Shown: positions 25,030 through 33,190, counted from the stretch's first letter. The stretch is 64,000 nucleotides of DNA from G965215045 sp965215045 (GCA_965215045.1 OZ244031.1:1364001-1428000), one strand, 5' to 3'. The notes: generated by a model not told the origin, from the sequence alone. Made by a program: numbers and translations.

Positions 25030-25731
25030 ATGCAATTGCTGGCTTTTGAGGCGGCCACGGAAGACTGTTCCGTGGCTTTCTTCGACTCGGGACGCATCCG
25101 TGAGCGCAACGCCCGGGCGCGCGCCGGAAGTGCCCAGGTCCTGCTGCCGATGGCCCGGGAGCTGCTCGCAGAATGCGGGGTTGAACTCCGCATGATGGAC
25201 GTCCTGGCCTTCGGCCGGGGGCCGGGCTCTTTCACCGGTCTCAGGGTGTGCGCCGCCACCGTGCAGGGACTGGCCTATGGGGCGCAACTGCCGGTGCTGC
25301 CACTGGATGTCCTGGCGGTCCTGGCCCAGGGCATGCTGCGCACTGCCGGTGCCGCCGCCGGTGAACGGTTGGCACCGCTGCTGGATGCGCGAGTCGGACA
25401 GGTGTATTGCGGTCTCTACGAGGCGCAGGACGGCGTGGTTCGAGCCTTGGCGGAAGACCGGCTCTGCACCCCGGAACAGGCCCTGGCATTCCTGGAGGAG
25501 GCCGGGGGACCATGGCGGGCGGTGGGCGCAGACTGGCACACCGTGCCGGGCCTGGCGGCGCACCCGGGGCGGGACGCCGTGCCTCTTTTTCCCCGGGCAT
25601 CGGACACGGCGACGCTGGCGGCGCATGCGCTGCGCCGTGGAACCCGGCCCGTGGCACCGGAACAGGCCCTGCCCCTGTACCTGCGGGGTGCGGGGGCGTG
25701 GGAGAAGCGCGCCGGCAGCGAGGCGGGTTGA
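25030..25731 (+). CDS. tsaB: tRNA threonylcarbamoyladenosine biosynthesis protein TsaB
   Basis: TsaB partners TsaD and TsaE in making t6A37 on ANN-reading tRNAs. The 233-residue protein has the actin-like ATPase fold start LLAFEAATEDCSVAFF, the conserved GRGPGSFTGLRV at about residues 58-69 and the LPLDVLAVLAQ helix. The length matches the E. coli protein (231). It has no clear promoter of its own right after the terminator at 24961-24999, although initiation in the 30-base gap is possible. The stop overlaps the uppP ATG (TGATG). Confidence 0.93.
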   Translation: MQLLAFEAATEDCSVAFFDSGRIRERNARARAGSAQVLLPMARELLAECGVELRMMDVLAFGRGPGSFTGLRVCAATVQGLAYGAQLPVLPLDVLAVLAQGMLRTAGAAAGERLAPLLDARVGQVYCGLYEAQDGVVRALAEDRLCTPEQALAFLEEAGGPWRAVGADWHTVPGLAAHPGRDAVPLFPRASDTATLAAHALRRGTRPVAPEQALPLYLRGAGAWEKRAGSEAG

Positions 25732-26528
25732 TGGGAGATACCGCACAGACCGTCGTGCTGGCGATATTGCAGGGACTGACGGAGTTCCTGCCGATTTCCA
25801 GTTCCGCGCACCTGCTGTTGCCCGGTATATGGCTGGGCTGGCCCGAAAAAGGGCTGGCGTTTGACGTCGCCGTGCACGCCGGCACGCTGCTGGCCGTGGC
25901 GACTTATTTTCGCCGGGATTTGTGGGGCTTGTTCACGGCGTGGTGTGCCAGCGTAACGGGCCGGCACACCGCCCAGGGCCGCCTGGCCTGGCTGTTGATC
26001 CTGGCCACGCTGCCTGCTGCCGGCACCGGCCTGTTGTTGCACGGCGTCATCGAGACCCACCTGCGCAGTGCCATCCTGATCGCCTGGACCACCGTGTTGT
26101 TCGCCCTGCTTTTATGGTATGCCGACCGGCGGGGCGCACGGTGCGATGCAATGCACAGCCTGCGCTGGCGCGGGGCACTGCTGATCGGTTGTTTCCAGGC
26201 ACTGGCCCTGGTTCCCGGGGTCTCGCGCGCCGGCATCTGTCTCAGTGCCGGCCTGTTGCTGGGTCTCAGGCGCACCGATGCGGCGCGTTTTTCCTTCTTG
26301 CTGGCACTGCCGATCATCGCCGCCGCTTCCGGCCTGGAATTCCTGGAATTGCGCCGCGCCCCGCAACCGGGCGCGTGGGAGGAATTGCTGCTGGGCTTTG
26401 TGTTGGCGGCATTGACCGCGCACCTGTGCATCGGTGTTTTCCTGCGCCTGGTCGAACGGATCGGTCTGCTGCCCTTCGTGATCTACCGCCTGGTGCTGGG
26501 CGCGGCCTTGTTTTTATCCCTGCCTTAG
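25731..26528 (+). CDS. uppP: Undecaprenyl-diphosphate phosphatase
   Basis: UppP (BacA) removes a phosphate from undecaprenyl diphosphate so that the lipid carrier can be reused in wall and LPS synthesis. The 265-residue membrane protein has the two catalytic signatures QGLTEFLPISSSAHL at residues 13-27 and PGVSRAG in the second half, plus seven or eight membrane helices. It starts at the TGATG overlap with tsaB. Expression of the same family in other bacteria raises bacitracin resistance. Confidence 0.95.
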   Translation: MGDTAQTVVLAILQGLTEFLPISSSAHLLLPGIWLGWPEKGLAFDVAVHAGTLLAVATYFRRDLWGLFTAWCASVTGRHTAQGRLAWLLILATLPAAGTGLLLHGVIETHLRSAILIAWTTVLFALLLWYADRRGARCDAMHSLRWRGALLIGCFQALALVPGVSRAGICLSAGLLLGLRRTDAARFSFLLALPIIAAASGLEFLELRRAPQPGAWEELLLGFVLAALTAHLCIGVFLRLVERIGLLPFVIYRLVLGAALFLSLP

Positions 26529-26541
26529 TATTCCCCGCCCT

Positions 26542-26606
26542 GCAAGCACTGGAAACAGTCGCGCAAGTGCTGGAAACAGTCGCTGGAAACGGCCGCGCAA
26601 GCACTT
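26542..26606. repeat. Short 21-bp tandem repeat between uppP and trpS
   Basis: GCAAGCACTGGAAACAGTCGC at 26542-26562 is followed directly by a near copy at 26563-26583 and a partial third copy to about 26606. It fills part of the 153-base gap after uppP. TACAAT at 26634-26639 could be the -10 box of trpS, but no good -35 sequence goes with it. Confidence 0.7.
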
Positions 26607-26681
26607 CCCGGCGTCCCGTGCCGGCGCAGGTGGTACAATGAAAAACAGCATGGAATTTCCTGCAGAGATACTATTTCAGTC

Positions 26682-27689
26682 GTGCACAAGCAGCGTGTTC
26701 TCACCGGTATTACCACGACCGGTGCCCCGCACCTGGGGAATTATGCCGGTGCCATTCGCCGCGCCGTCGACCTCAGCCGCGATGCTTCCATAGAATCTTT
26801 CTACTTCTTGGCCGACTACCACGCACTGGCCAAATGTGATGACCCCGAGCGGGTTGCGCGCGCCACGCTGGAGGTCGCCGCCGGCTGGCTCGCCCTGGGC
26901 CTCGACGTGGAGCACGCGCTTTTTTACCGGCAGTCGGATATCCCTGAAATTGCCGAGCTCACATGGCTCTTGCACTGCGTGGCGGCGAAGGGGCTCATGA
27001 ACCGGGCGCATGCCTACAAGGCCGCGGTGTCTGAAAACACGGGGGCCGGGGAGGACCCCGACCGGGCGATCACCATGGCGCTGTTCTGTTACCCGGTGCT
27101 GATGGCGGCGGATATCTTGCTTTTCAAGGCGCATCGCGTCCCGGTGGGCAGTGACCAGAAGCAGCACGTGGAGATGACCCGCGACATCGCACAGCGTTTC
27201 AATCATCATTACGGGGAACGGTTCGTGCTGCCGGAGGCGGAGTTGCCGGAGGGTGGGGAGACGTTGCCGGGGTTGGATGGCCGGAAAATGAGCAAGAGTT
27301 ACGACAACACGATTCCGCTGTTTGCCGAACGGAAAAACTTGCGCAAGCTGGTGATGAAAATCAAGACCAATTCCCAACCGCCCGAAGAGCCCAAGAACCC
27401 CGAGGGCTGCACCCTGTTCCAGCTCTACAATGCTTTTGCCGGCCGTGAACAGGGCGAGGAACTGCGCAATCTCTATGCCCGGGGCATCGCCTGGGGCGAG
27501 GTCAAGGAACGCTTGTTCGCACTGCTGGATGCGGAACTGGAAGAACCGCGCCGCAAGTACCAGGCCCTGTTGGCGGACAGCGCGCAACTGGAAGAGACTT
27601 TGCAGCAGGGTGCCCGGCGCGCGCGCGAGTTGAGCGGCCCGTTCATGCGTGAGTTGCGCCATGCGGTCGGCTTGCGCCCCCTGCACTGA
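26682..27689 (+). CDS. trpS: Tryptophanyl-tRNA synthetase
   Basis: TrpRS charges tRNA-Trp. The GTG at 26682 yields 335 residues, the normal bacterial length. The class I signatures are HLGN at residues 17-20 (the HIGH motif) and KMSKS at 202-206 in GRKMSKSYDN. The N-terminus RVLTGITTTGAPHLGNY marks it as the ITTTG-type TrpRS subgroup rather than the GAQPSG type of E. coli. The gene is followed by the repeat array that precedes the channel operon. Confidence 0.95.
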   Translation: MHKQRVLTGITTTGAPHLGNYAGAIRRAVDLSRDASIESFYFLADYHALAKCDDPERVARATLEVAAGWLALGLDVEHALFYRQSDIPEIAELTWLLHCVAAKGLMNRAHAYKAAVSENTGAGEDPDRAITMALFCYPVLMAADILLFKAHRVPVGSDQKQHVEMTRDIAQRFNHHYGERFVLPEAELPEGGETLPGLDGRKMSKSYDNTIPLFAERKNLRKLVMKIKTNSQPPEEPKNPEGCTLFQLYNAFAGREQGEELRNLYARGIAWGEVKERLFALLDAELEEPRRKYQALLADSAQLEETLQQGARRARELSGPFMRELRHAVGLRPLH

Positions 27690-27692
27690 TCC

Positions 27693-27840
27693 GGGTTCTT
27701 GTTTTTTTATGCCGTGGAGGAATGCTTGCGATGAGTTGCGGGTTCTTGTTTTTTTGTGCCGTGGAGGAATGCTTGCGATGAGTCGCGGGTTCTTGTTTTT
27801 TTATGCCGTGGAGGAATGCTTGCGATGAGTCGCGGGTTCT
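27693..27840 (+). repeat. 47-bp tandem repeat duplicating the start of the TolQ-like gene, with coupled mini-ORFs
   Basis: GGGTTCTTGTTTTTTT recurs at 27693, 27740, 27787 and 27834, each 47 bases apart. The unit contains a ribosome binding site (GTGGAGGAATGCTTGCG) and an ATG followed by the first codons of the downstream gene (MSRGFLFF). Two complete 16-residue mini-ORFs result, at 27731-27781 and 27778-27828, each ending in TGA that overlaps the next ATG. The last stop overlaps the true gene start at 27825. This is a second case of a duplicated gene start that kept translation coupling. Confidence 0.9.
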
Positions 27841-28868
27841 TGTTTTTTTCGCTGGTATTGTTCAGCCTGATTTTTGCCAACCTGGGATACCTGCTGGGTC
27901 TCTCCCCGTGGCTGGGCCTGGCTCCCCCGCTGCTGTTGGTGCCGTCCTGGCTCCTGTTGCGCCGCACGGCGGACGGTGCGGGACGGGTCCGACTCGCACT
28001 CGTGCTCTGCAACCAATTGAGCCTGCTGCTGGTGGCACTGGCACTGGCCGGCCAGGCCTGGTTCGTGCTGGCCGAGACCGGCGTCTCCGTCAGGATCGGT
28101 CCTCTGCTGCCGCTGTTCGTGGCGGCACTCGCTCTCTACCTGTTGCACGTCTCCCTGTCCCGCCTGCGCGCCCGGGACGTGCCCGGCATGCCGCATTTCC
28201 TGCAACTGCTGACCGGGCCGGCACTGTTGCCCACCGTGTGCACGGGCCTGATCCTCACCGCCTTTGCCCTGGTGCTGCTCGACTGGCTGCAAACGGATCT
28301 CGGCATTTTGCAGAGTGTCTCGGTGCGTTTCCTGGAGCGCGGCCTCATCCCGCCGCTGACCCTGCTGTTGTTTTTTTGCGGGCTCCTGATCCTGGTCAGC
28401 AAGTGGGGAGCAAACTGGTACCTGTACCAGGTGCTGGCCGGCCGGCTCGGCACGGAAACCGCCATGCGCATCGCTGCGACTATCGCCGCCCTGGGTTCGC
28501 CGCGGCGCGAAATCCTGGAAGACCAATTGCAGTTGATCCGCTATCGTTCCGAGGAGTCCTACCTGATCCCGCGTTATATCAGCTGGGCGGTGCCGATTCT
28601 CGGTTTTATCGGCACGGTGCTCGGCATCTCCCTGGCGGCGGACGGCATCCGCCGTATCGTCAGTTCGCAAGAGGGGCTCACCGGGCTTTCCAGTGACCTG
28701 GGACAGGCGATCGCCCCGCTGGGGATCGCCTTTGACACCACCCTGATCGCCCTGTCGCTGAGCGTGGTCCTGACCCTGATCCTGACCCTGGTGCAGCGCG
28801 GCGAGGAGCGGGTGCTCTCCGGCCTGGAGGAGCGGCTGCGGGGAGCGAGCAGTGGCACCTCGCACTGA
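27825..28868 (+). CDS. MotA/TolQ/ExbB-type proton channel family protein
   Basis: The 347-residue membrane protein has about eight hydrophobic helices. The last two carry the family signature: PILGFIGTVLG at residues 257-267 and AFDTTLIAL at 302-310, like channel proteins that use ion flow to drive a partner. The first 190 residues, with five or six extra helices, are not part of the standard TolQ/ExbB core. A cytoplasmic segment (residues about 200-250) separates the helices as in that family. It heads a four-gene operon and overlaps the next gene by 17 bases. Unlike tolQ or exbB operons, no TonB, TolA or Pal gene is nearby. Energising an unknown envelope process is inferred. Confidence 0.85.
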   Translation: MSRGFLFFSLVLFSLIFANLGYLLGLSPWLGLAPPLLLVPSWLLLRRTADGAGRVRLALVLCNQLSLLLVALALAGQAWFVLAETGVSVRIGPLLPLFVAALALYLLHVSLSRLRARDVPGMPHFLQLLTGPALLPTVCTGLILTAFALVLLDWLQTDLGILQSVSVRFLERGLIPPLTLLLFFCGLLILVSKWGANWYLYQVLAGRLGTETAMRIAATIAALGSPRREILEDQLQLIRYRSEESYLIPRYISWAVPILGFIGTVLGISLAADGIRRIVSSQEGLTGLSSDLGQAIAPLGIAFDTTLIALSLSVVLTLILTLVQRGEERVLSGLEERLRGASSGTSH

Positions 28869-29394
28869 GTCCAGGGGGCCGGGAGGTGCCGCCCGGGGCC
28901 TGCGCCGGCAGGAGGAAAACAATGCGCCGCTGCTGGCACTGTTTGGCGGCATTTTCGCCCTGCTGCTGGTGTTCTTGCTGCTGGTCAACCTGCTGTTTGA
29001 AGAATCCCTGCGAGAACGCCTGGAGCAGGCGGAGGAGAAGGGGCTCTACCGTATCCAGTCCGAGTACGGCGGCGAGGGTTTCGTGGTGATCACCTTCCCG
29101 GAGACCCTGCGCATCGTCGAGACCGGGGAAGGCGTGCAGCGGGGCCGTATATGCGAGGAGAGCAGTGTCTTCGTCCAGTACGCCCGGCGCGTCTACAGCA
29201 AGGACCGCAAACAACTGGTCTTTGCGCTTTTAGAGGGCAGCGTGTCGACCATGGCCGAAGCCCGGGGGTGTATTCGCCAGTTGATGCCCAACCGGCCGCT
29301 GAACATCGGCTGGATCATGGCGGACAATGAATTGCTGAAGTCGGTGTCGCTGGACGATATCCCCCCGTACATCCGCGATTTTGCTGAACCCTGA
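28852..29394 (+). CDS. One-TM envelope protein of the channel operon, unknown family
   Basis: This 180-residue protein has a short basic N-terminus, one membrane helix (about residues 25-48) and a periplasmic part that begins with a charged helix (FEESLRERLEQAEEKGLYRI). Size and layout recall ExbD/TolR or the OmpA-less part of MotB. However, its helix has no aspartate or glutamate, which those proteins need for proton transfer, so it is not a standard partner. The GTG start lies inside the channel gene, showing tight coupling. The periplasmic domain has two cysteines (in GRICEESS and ARGCIRQ) that might pair. I do not recognise the family. Confidence 0.7.
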   Translation: MAPRTESRGPGGAARGLRRQEENNAPLLALFGGIFALLLVFLLLVNLLFEESLRERLEQAEEKGLYRIQSEYGGEGFVVITFPETLRIVETGEGVQRGRICEESSVFVQYARRVYSKDRKQLVFALLEGSVSTMAEARGCIRQLMPNRPLNIGWIMADNELLKSVSLDDIPPYIRDFAEP

Positions 29395-29397
29395 GTG

Positions 29398-29475
29398 ATG
29401 CGGGAGAGAATGTCTGCATCGGGTGGTTGCGAGGCGCACATCGCCGCCGCTCGCCACCGCACCCGGGCCCCGTGA
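29398..29475 (+). CDS. Possible 25-residue leader peptide before the two-TM gene
   Basis: An ATG three bases after the previous stop (GAGTGATG) opens a 25-codon frame, MRERMSASGGC and on, ending in TGA that overlaps the GTG at 29472 (GTGA). It fills the only gap inside the operon. It could serve to carry ribosomes to the next gene, which has no clear ribosome site of its own. No homology is claimed. Confidence 0.35.
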   Translation: MRERMSASGGCEAHIAAARHRTRAP

Positions 29476-31352
29476 GACAGCGTCTGCCCGATTTCGCCGG
29501 CGTCGCGCTGGTCGATATCCTCGCCAACGGCGTCGGGATGCTGATTATCATCATTGTGCTCAGCATCTCCGCGCGCTTTGCCCAGGAGGAAAAGCAGTTG
29601 GAGCAGGTCGACGATGTCTCGGTGGTGTTGAGTCGCCAACTGGCGACTTCCATCGTGCTGAACACGCTGTCTGCCGCCCCGCCGGCGCGCCTGCACGATT
29701 ACGAGAAGTCGCCGCTGGACCAGAACCTGGATTTCCAGCGCATTCCCATCCTCGAACTGCACCGGGAATTCGTCCGTGATTATTACAGCGGCCGGGTCTT
29801 TTTACGCAAGGAATTGCTGCTGGAACAAAATCGTCTCGACGAGTTTGTCGCCGCCTTCAGCCCGCTCCAGAAACGGGGTATCCGGGTGGACATCTATGAT
29901 ATTCGACAGTTTTACCTGGCGATGTCTATTCTGCGCACCCACGGCATCGACCCGCGGCACTGGCACTTTCTCAGCGGCGGTGGCATGGGCGTGCAGGATG
30001 CCGGTTTTTGTCCGGGCGGCACGCCGGGCAGCGAGTGTACCGGCATCGGCGGCGGTGCCGGTGCCGAGGTCCTGGCACAGCGGGACCTGGACCGGCTGTT
30101 TGCCGATGGTTCCGATGCCCGTGGGGAAGAGGAGGGCGATGCAGAGGACGGGGAGGGTTCCGGCACCGGGGGGGAAGGGCAGGAGGAGGCACCGGCCGTG
30201 GCGGCCGGGGGAGGGGCCGGGGGAGGCGAAGGAGAAGAGGGGGGCGAAGACGCAGAGGAGACCGGTGCCCAGTGGTTGCCCGGTGAATCGGACTTGTCAA
30301 ACATCGCCCAGGGCTCGGCCGCAAGCCTGGTGCGGTTTCCCGCCAGCGGTGCCATTCCGCAGAGTGCAGATGCCCCGGGTGCCGGTAGCGCAGATTCGAT
30401 GGCGGGCCAGCCATTGGACAGTTCCCACCAGGACCTGATGCAGAGCATCGGCAGAAGCAGTACCTTGCAGGACAACGGCCAGGGCAGTGCAGTGCGCCCG
30501 CAAAAGGCGCGCTTTCGCCGGGCGGTGCCGGAAGAGAATGAGCGGCAGCGAAACCGGAGGAATAACGGCTCCCCCGGCGAGCAGACCCGCAGGCTCGACA
30601 CACTGCCGCCCCTGCGTGATATCCTGGCGATCCTGCTGGGCTACATGCGCGAAGTGCAGGAACTGCTGGACCGGGGTCAGTCCCCGCTGCCCTTGTTGCA
30701 GGGTTTCAGCGACAGCATGGAGGAGCAGTTGCAGAACCCGCCGCCCGTGCGCGCCGCAGACGAGGAGCTGATTCTCCCCCTGGTCGAACATTTCATCGCC
30801 TACTGGCCCGATGATTCGGCACCGGACGTTCGACAGGAATTGCGCCCGCAATTGTCTTCGGCGGCACTGATTTTGCCACCCAATACCGGGGTGGAGGAAC
30901 TGGTACTGGGCGGGAACGAGTACCAGGAAAAACTGCCGGAGCTGCCGTCACCCAAGCCGGTGCGGGTGCGTATCAACCTGTATCCCAGCGTGTTTCGCGG
31001 GCTGTTGCAGAACCTGGAACTTCACAGCGTACTGCTGATGCCCCCCGAACAGCAGGACCCGGGACAGTTCCGCTGGCGGGCGGTAACCTACATTTCACCG
31101 GCCTTTGATGATTATGTCTTCGGCTTTGTCTACGCGGCCCTGGATGCGGACGGCGAACTTCTGGTGCAGGCCGATGCCAACCGCGTGCAGGTGGGTCAGC
31201 ACTTCACCCGTACCGTCGCCCCTCCCAGGGAGTTTGACGTGCGCGACTGGATGACGCTCTTCTATGCGCTGCTGGTCGGCGCCCTGCTGTTGTTCCTGGT
31301 GCCGGCACTCGCCTACTGGTGGCGGGTGCGCCGTCCCGTGCCGGCGCACTGA
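29472..31352 (+). CDS. Two-TM protein of the channel operon with an acidic first helix
   Basis: The 626-residue protein (from GTG 29472; a TTG at 29427 would add 15) has one helix at residues 11-32 and another near 593-617, with a large periplasmic part between. The first helix reads VALVDILANGVGMLIIIIVL. It holds Asp15 and Asn19 near its cytoplasmic end, as do ExbD, TolR and MotB helices that carry protons. The middle contains a long acidic, glycine-rich low-complexity stretch (about residues 200-265) of E, G, D and A. I do not recognise the periplasmic folds. Its helix makes it the best candidate for the ion-coupled partner of the channel protein. Confidence 0.75.
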   Translation: MRQRLPDFAGVALVDILANGVGMLIIIIVLSISARFAQEEKQLEQVDDVSVVLSRQLATSIVLNTLSAAPPARLHDYEKSPLDQNLDFQRIPILELHREFVRDYYSGRVFLRKELLLEQNRLDEFVAAFSPLQKRGIRVDIYDIRQFYLAMSILRTHGIDPRHWHFLSGGGMGVQDAGFCPGGTPGSECTGIGGGAGAEVLAQRDLDRLFADGSDARGEEEGDAEDGEGSGTGGEGQEEAPAVAAGGGAGGGEGEEGGEDAEETGAQWLPGESDLSNIAQGSAASLVRFPASGAIPQSADAPGAGSADSMAGQPLDSSHQDLMQSIGRSSTLQDNGQGSAVRPQKARFRRAVPEENERQRNRRNNGSPGEQTRRLDTLPPLRDILAILLGYMREVQELLDRGQSPLPLLQGFSDSMEEQLQNPPPVRAADEELILPLVEHFIAYWPDDSAPDVRQELRPQLSSAALILPPNTGVEELVLGGNEYQEKLPELPSPKPVRVRINLYPSVFRGLLQNLELHSVLLMPPEQQDPGQFRWRAVTYISPAFDDYVFGFVYAALDADGELLVQADANRVQVGQHFTRTVAPPREFDVRDWMTLFYALLVGALLLFLVPALAYWWRVRRPVPAH

Positions 31353-31355
31353 GCG

Positions 31356-32951
31356 ATGCGCGGACAAATCCCCGTCCTGTCGCTGGTGCTGCTGCTGGTG
31401 CTGCTGCTGGCACTGGCGGCGGTCACCCGTCTGCGCCTGCCCTCTGCCCAACTCGGCACGGTGCCGGTTCTCATGGAGGCGAGTGCTGCGTCGAGTGCCC
31501 GGGGACGCGCGGTCGATGCGCTGCTGTTGCCGCACCTGGCAGAGCTGGGCCGTGACCCGCAACTGGCCGGGGCACTGGATGCGCCGCAAAAAATGGTCGA
31601 ACTGCGCGGTTTCTGGGTCGATGCCTGCGAGGTGCGCCAGGGGGATTACGAGCGCTTCCTGTTGTGGTTGGAAAAAAATCCGCGGCGCCTCCCATCACTG
31701 GCCGCGCCGGGACAACCCTACAATTGGCGCTATGACACGAGTTCCCGCGGGCACCGCCTGGCCGGACGCCTGCAGTCGCCGGCCAGCGGCGTCAGTTATT
31801 TCGACGCCTACGCGTACTGCCGCGCCGCGCGCGGGCGTCTGCCCTTCAGCGAGGAGTGGCAGGCCTTGGCCGGCGGCGAGGAGGGGCGGCTCTACCCCTG
31901 GGGAGATGATTTTCGCCAATCCCCCTGGCCCTACCTGGAAGCCGATCTCAACGCCTCGCAACTGTGTGGCCTGCACCCGGATACCAGCACCCCGGAAGGC
32001 GTGCACGACCTGGCGGGCGGGGTCATGGAATGGACGCAGGGACAGCGTATCCAGGCACCGCAGGAGAGACGGGCCGCACTGCACGGGGCACCGCCCGAGC
32101 GCAAGCCGCCCCAGGGTGTGCACGCACTGAACGTGGTACAGCGTCCGATGACGCCCAGGCACCGCAGCCATCATGTCGGTTTCCGTTGCATTTACAACAA
32201 TCGGCCCAGGCGCCAGCTGCCCTGGGGAGTGCGCCCGAAGCGGGTGCGCATCCCCGGCGGGCGCTACCGCACCGGTATGCCGCCGGATGCGCGACTGCCC
32301 AGGCTCGCCGCCCTGTTGCCGCCGGAGCGGCTGGGCAAGCTCGCCGCCCTGCTCCAGGGGGGCGAGCGCAAAGCGCGCACCATCCGCTTCGGCCGCTGCG
32401 AGGTCAGTCGTGCCCATTACCGCGTGTTCCTGGGCGACCCGATGGTGCGCCTGGGCCTGTTCGGTAACGAGAACGAGCCCCCGGACGTGAATTACACGCC
32501 CCTGGATTGGACCCAGCAGCAACGGCAGCCGGCACTGCCGGTGACAGGCGTGGATTGGTGGTCGGCGGACGCTTTTGCGCGCTGGGCCGGCGGCCGGCTG
32601 CCCAGTGCCGACGAATGGGATATTGCCGCCGCCGGTCCCGGGGCCACACGCTACCCGTGGGGAGATGAATACGACCCGGAGCGGGCGATGACCGGCGACC
32701 TGCCGCAGGCGACCCCGGCGGCCTGCGGCATCCGGGAACAAGACCTGAGTGCCGCCGGTCTGCACGACCTGGCGGGCAATGTCTCGGAGTGGACCCGCAG
32801 CATCACGGTGGAAAAACGGGGTTACGCCATGCTGGTCAAGGGGGGCAGCTACCTGTTGCCGGGTGAGGCCAGCGCGCGCAACGGCTTTGCCCGGGCGGCA
32901 CCGCTGAATCATCGCACGGCAGATATCGGTTTTCGCGTTGTGTTTGATTGA
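31356..32951 (+). CDS. Membrane-anchored protein with two FGE-sulfatase (SUMF1-like) domains
   Basis: The 531-residue protein starts with a hydrophobic signal anchor (about residues 5-26). Two copies of the formylglycine-generating-enzyme fold follow. Domain one (about 75-275) has FWVDACEVRQGDYERF, GRLPFSEEWQALAGG, YPWGDDF and HDLAGGVMEW. Domain two (about 295-531) has GRLPSADEWDIAAAG, YPWGDEY, HDLAGNVSEW, KGGSY and the closing IGFRVVF. The two active-site cysteines of true FGE are missing, since KGGSY is followed by LLPGEAS, so a binding or scaffolding role is more likely than oxidation. It starts 3 bases after the preceding stop. Its last codons and stop are copied in a repeat just downstream. 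Confidence 0.85.
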   Translation: MRGQIPVLSLVLLLVLLLALAAVTRLRLPSAQLGTVPVLMEASAASSARGRAVDALLLPHLAELGRDPQLAGALDAPQKMVELRGFWVDACEVRQGDYERFLLWLEKNPRRLPSLAAPGQPYNWRYDTSSRGHRLAGRLQSPASGVSYFDAYAYCRAARGRLPFSEEWQALAGGEEGRLYPWGDDFRQSPWPYLEADLNASQLCGLHPDTSTPEGVHDLAGGVMEWTQGQRIQAPQERRAALHGAPPERKPPQGVHALNVVQRPMTPRHRSHHVGFRCIYNNRPRRQLPWGVRPKRVRIPGGRYRTGMPPDARLPRLAALLPPERLGKLAALLQGGERKARTIRFGRCEVSRAHYRVFLGDPMVRLGLFGNENEPPDVNYTPLDWTQQQRQPALPVTGVDWWSADAFARWAGGRLPSADEWDIAAAGPGATRYPWGDEYDPERAMTGDLPQATPAACGIREQDLSAAGLHDLAGNVSEWTRSITVEKRGYAMLVKGGSYLLPGEASARNGFARAAPLNHRTADIGFRVVFD

Positions 32952-33086
32952 GAGGGGCCGGGCGGCGGCCACCGGTTTTGGCCTTGTGTTTGATTGAGAG
33001 GGGCCGGGCGGCGGCCACCGGTTTTGGCCTTGTGTTGGACTGGGCGGGGGCGCGCAGCGGCCACCGGTTTTGGCCTTGTGTTCACC
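32927..33086 (+). repeat. 46-bp tandem repeat copying the 3' end of the FGE-like gene
   Basis: CGGTTTT begins units at 32927, 32973, 33019 and 33065, each 46 bases apart. The first is the true gene end, including the TGA at 32949-32951. The second repeats that end almost exactly, with TTTGATTGAGAGG, and the next two drift. The array fills the space between the FGE-like gene and the tRNA-Leu gene on the other strand. Confidence 0.88.
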
Positions 33087-33103
33087 CCGGCGGCTCCGGG
33101 CCC

Positions 33104-33190
33104 TGGTACCAGAGGCCGGACTCGAACCGGCACGCTCTTGCGAGCAATGGATTTTGAGTCCACCGTGTCTACCAATTTCACCACTCTGGC
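33104..33190 (-). tRNA. tRNA-Leu (anticodon CAA)
   Basis: The minus strand folds as an 87-base class II tRNA starting GCCAGAGTGGTGAAATTGG and ending in the encoded CCA at 33106-33104. The anticodon loop reads CTCAAAA with anticodon CAA. A long variable arm (TTGCTCGCAAGAGC region) and the GGTTCGAGTCC T-arm are present. It closely resembles other bacterial tRNA-Leu(CAA). It lies between convergent repeats and the divergent queA gene. Confidence 0.95.

Noticed and set aside
27825..28868. Zorya anti-phage system (ZorA-like channel)
   Set aside because: The channel motif is compatible, but no ZorB with a peptidoglycan-binding domain, helicase or nuclease gene follows.
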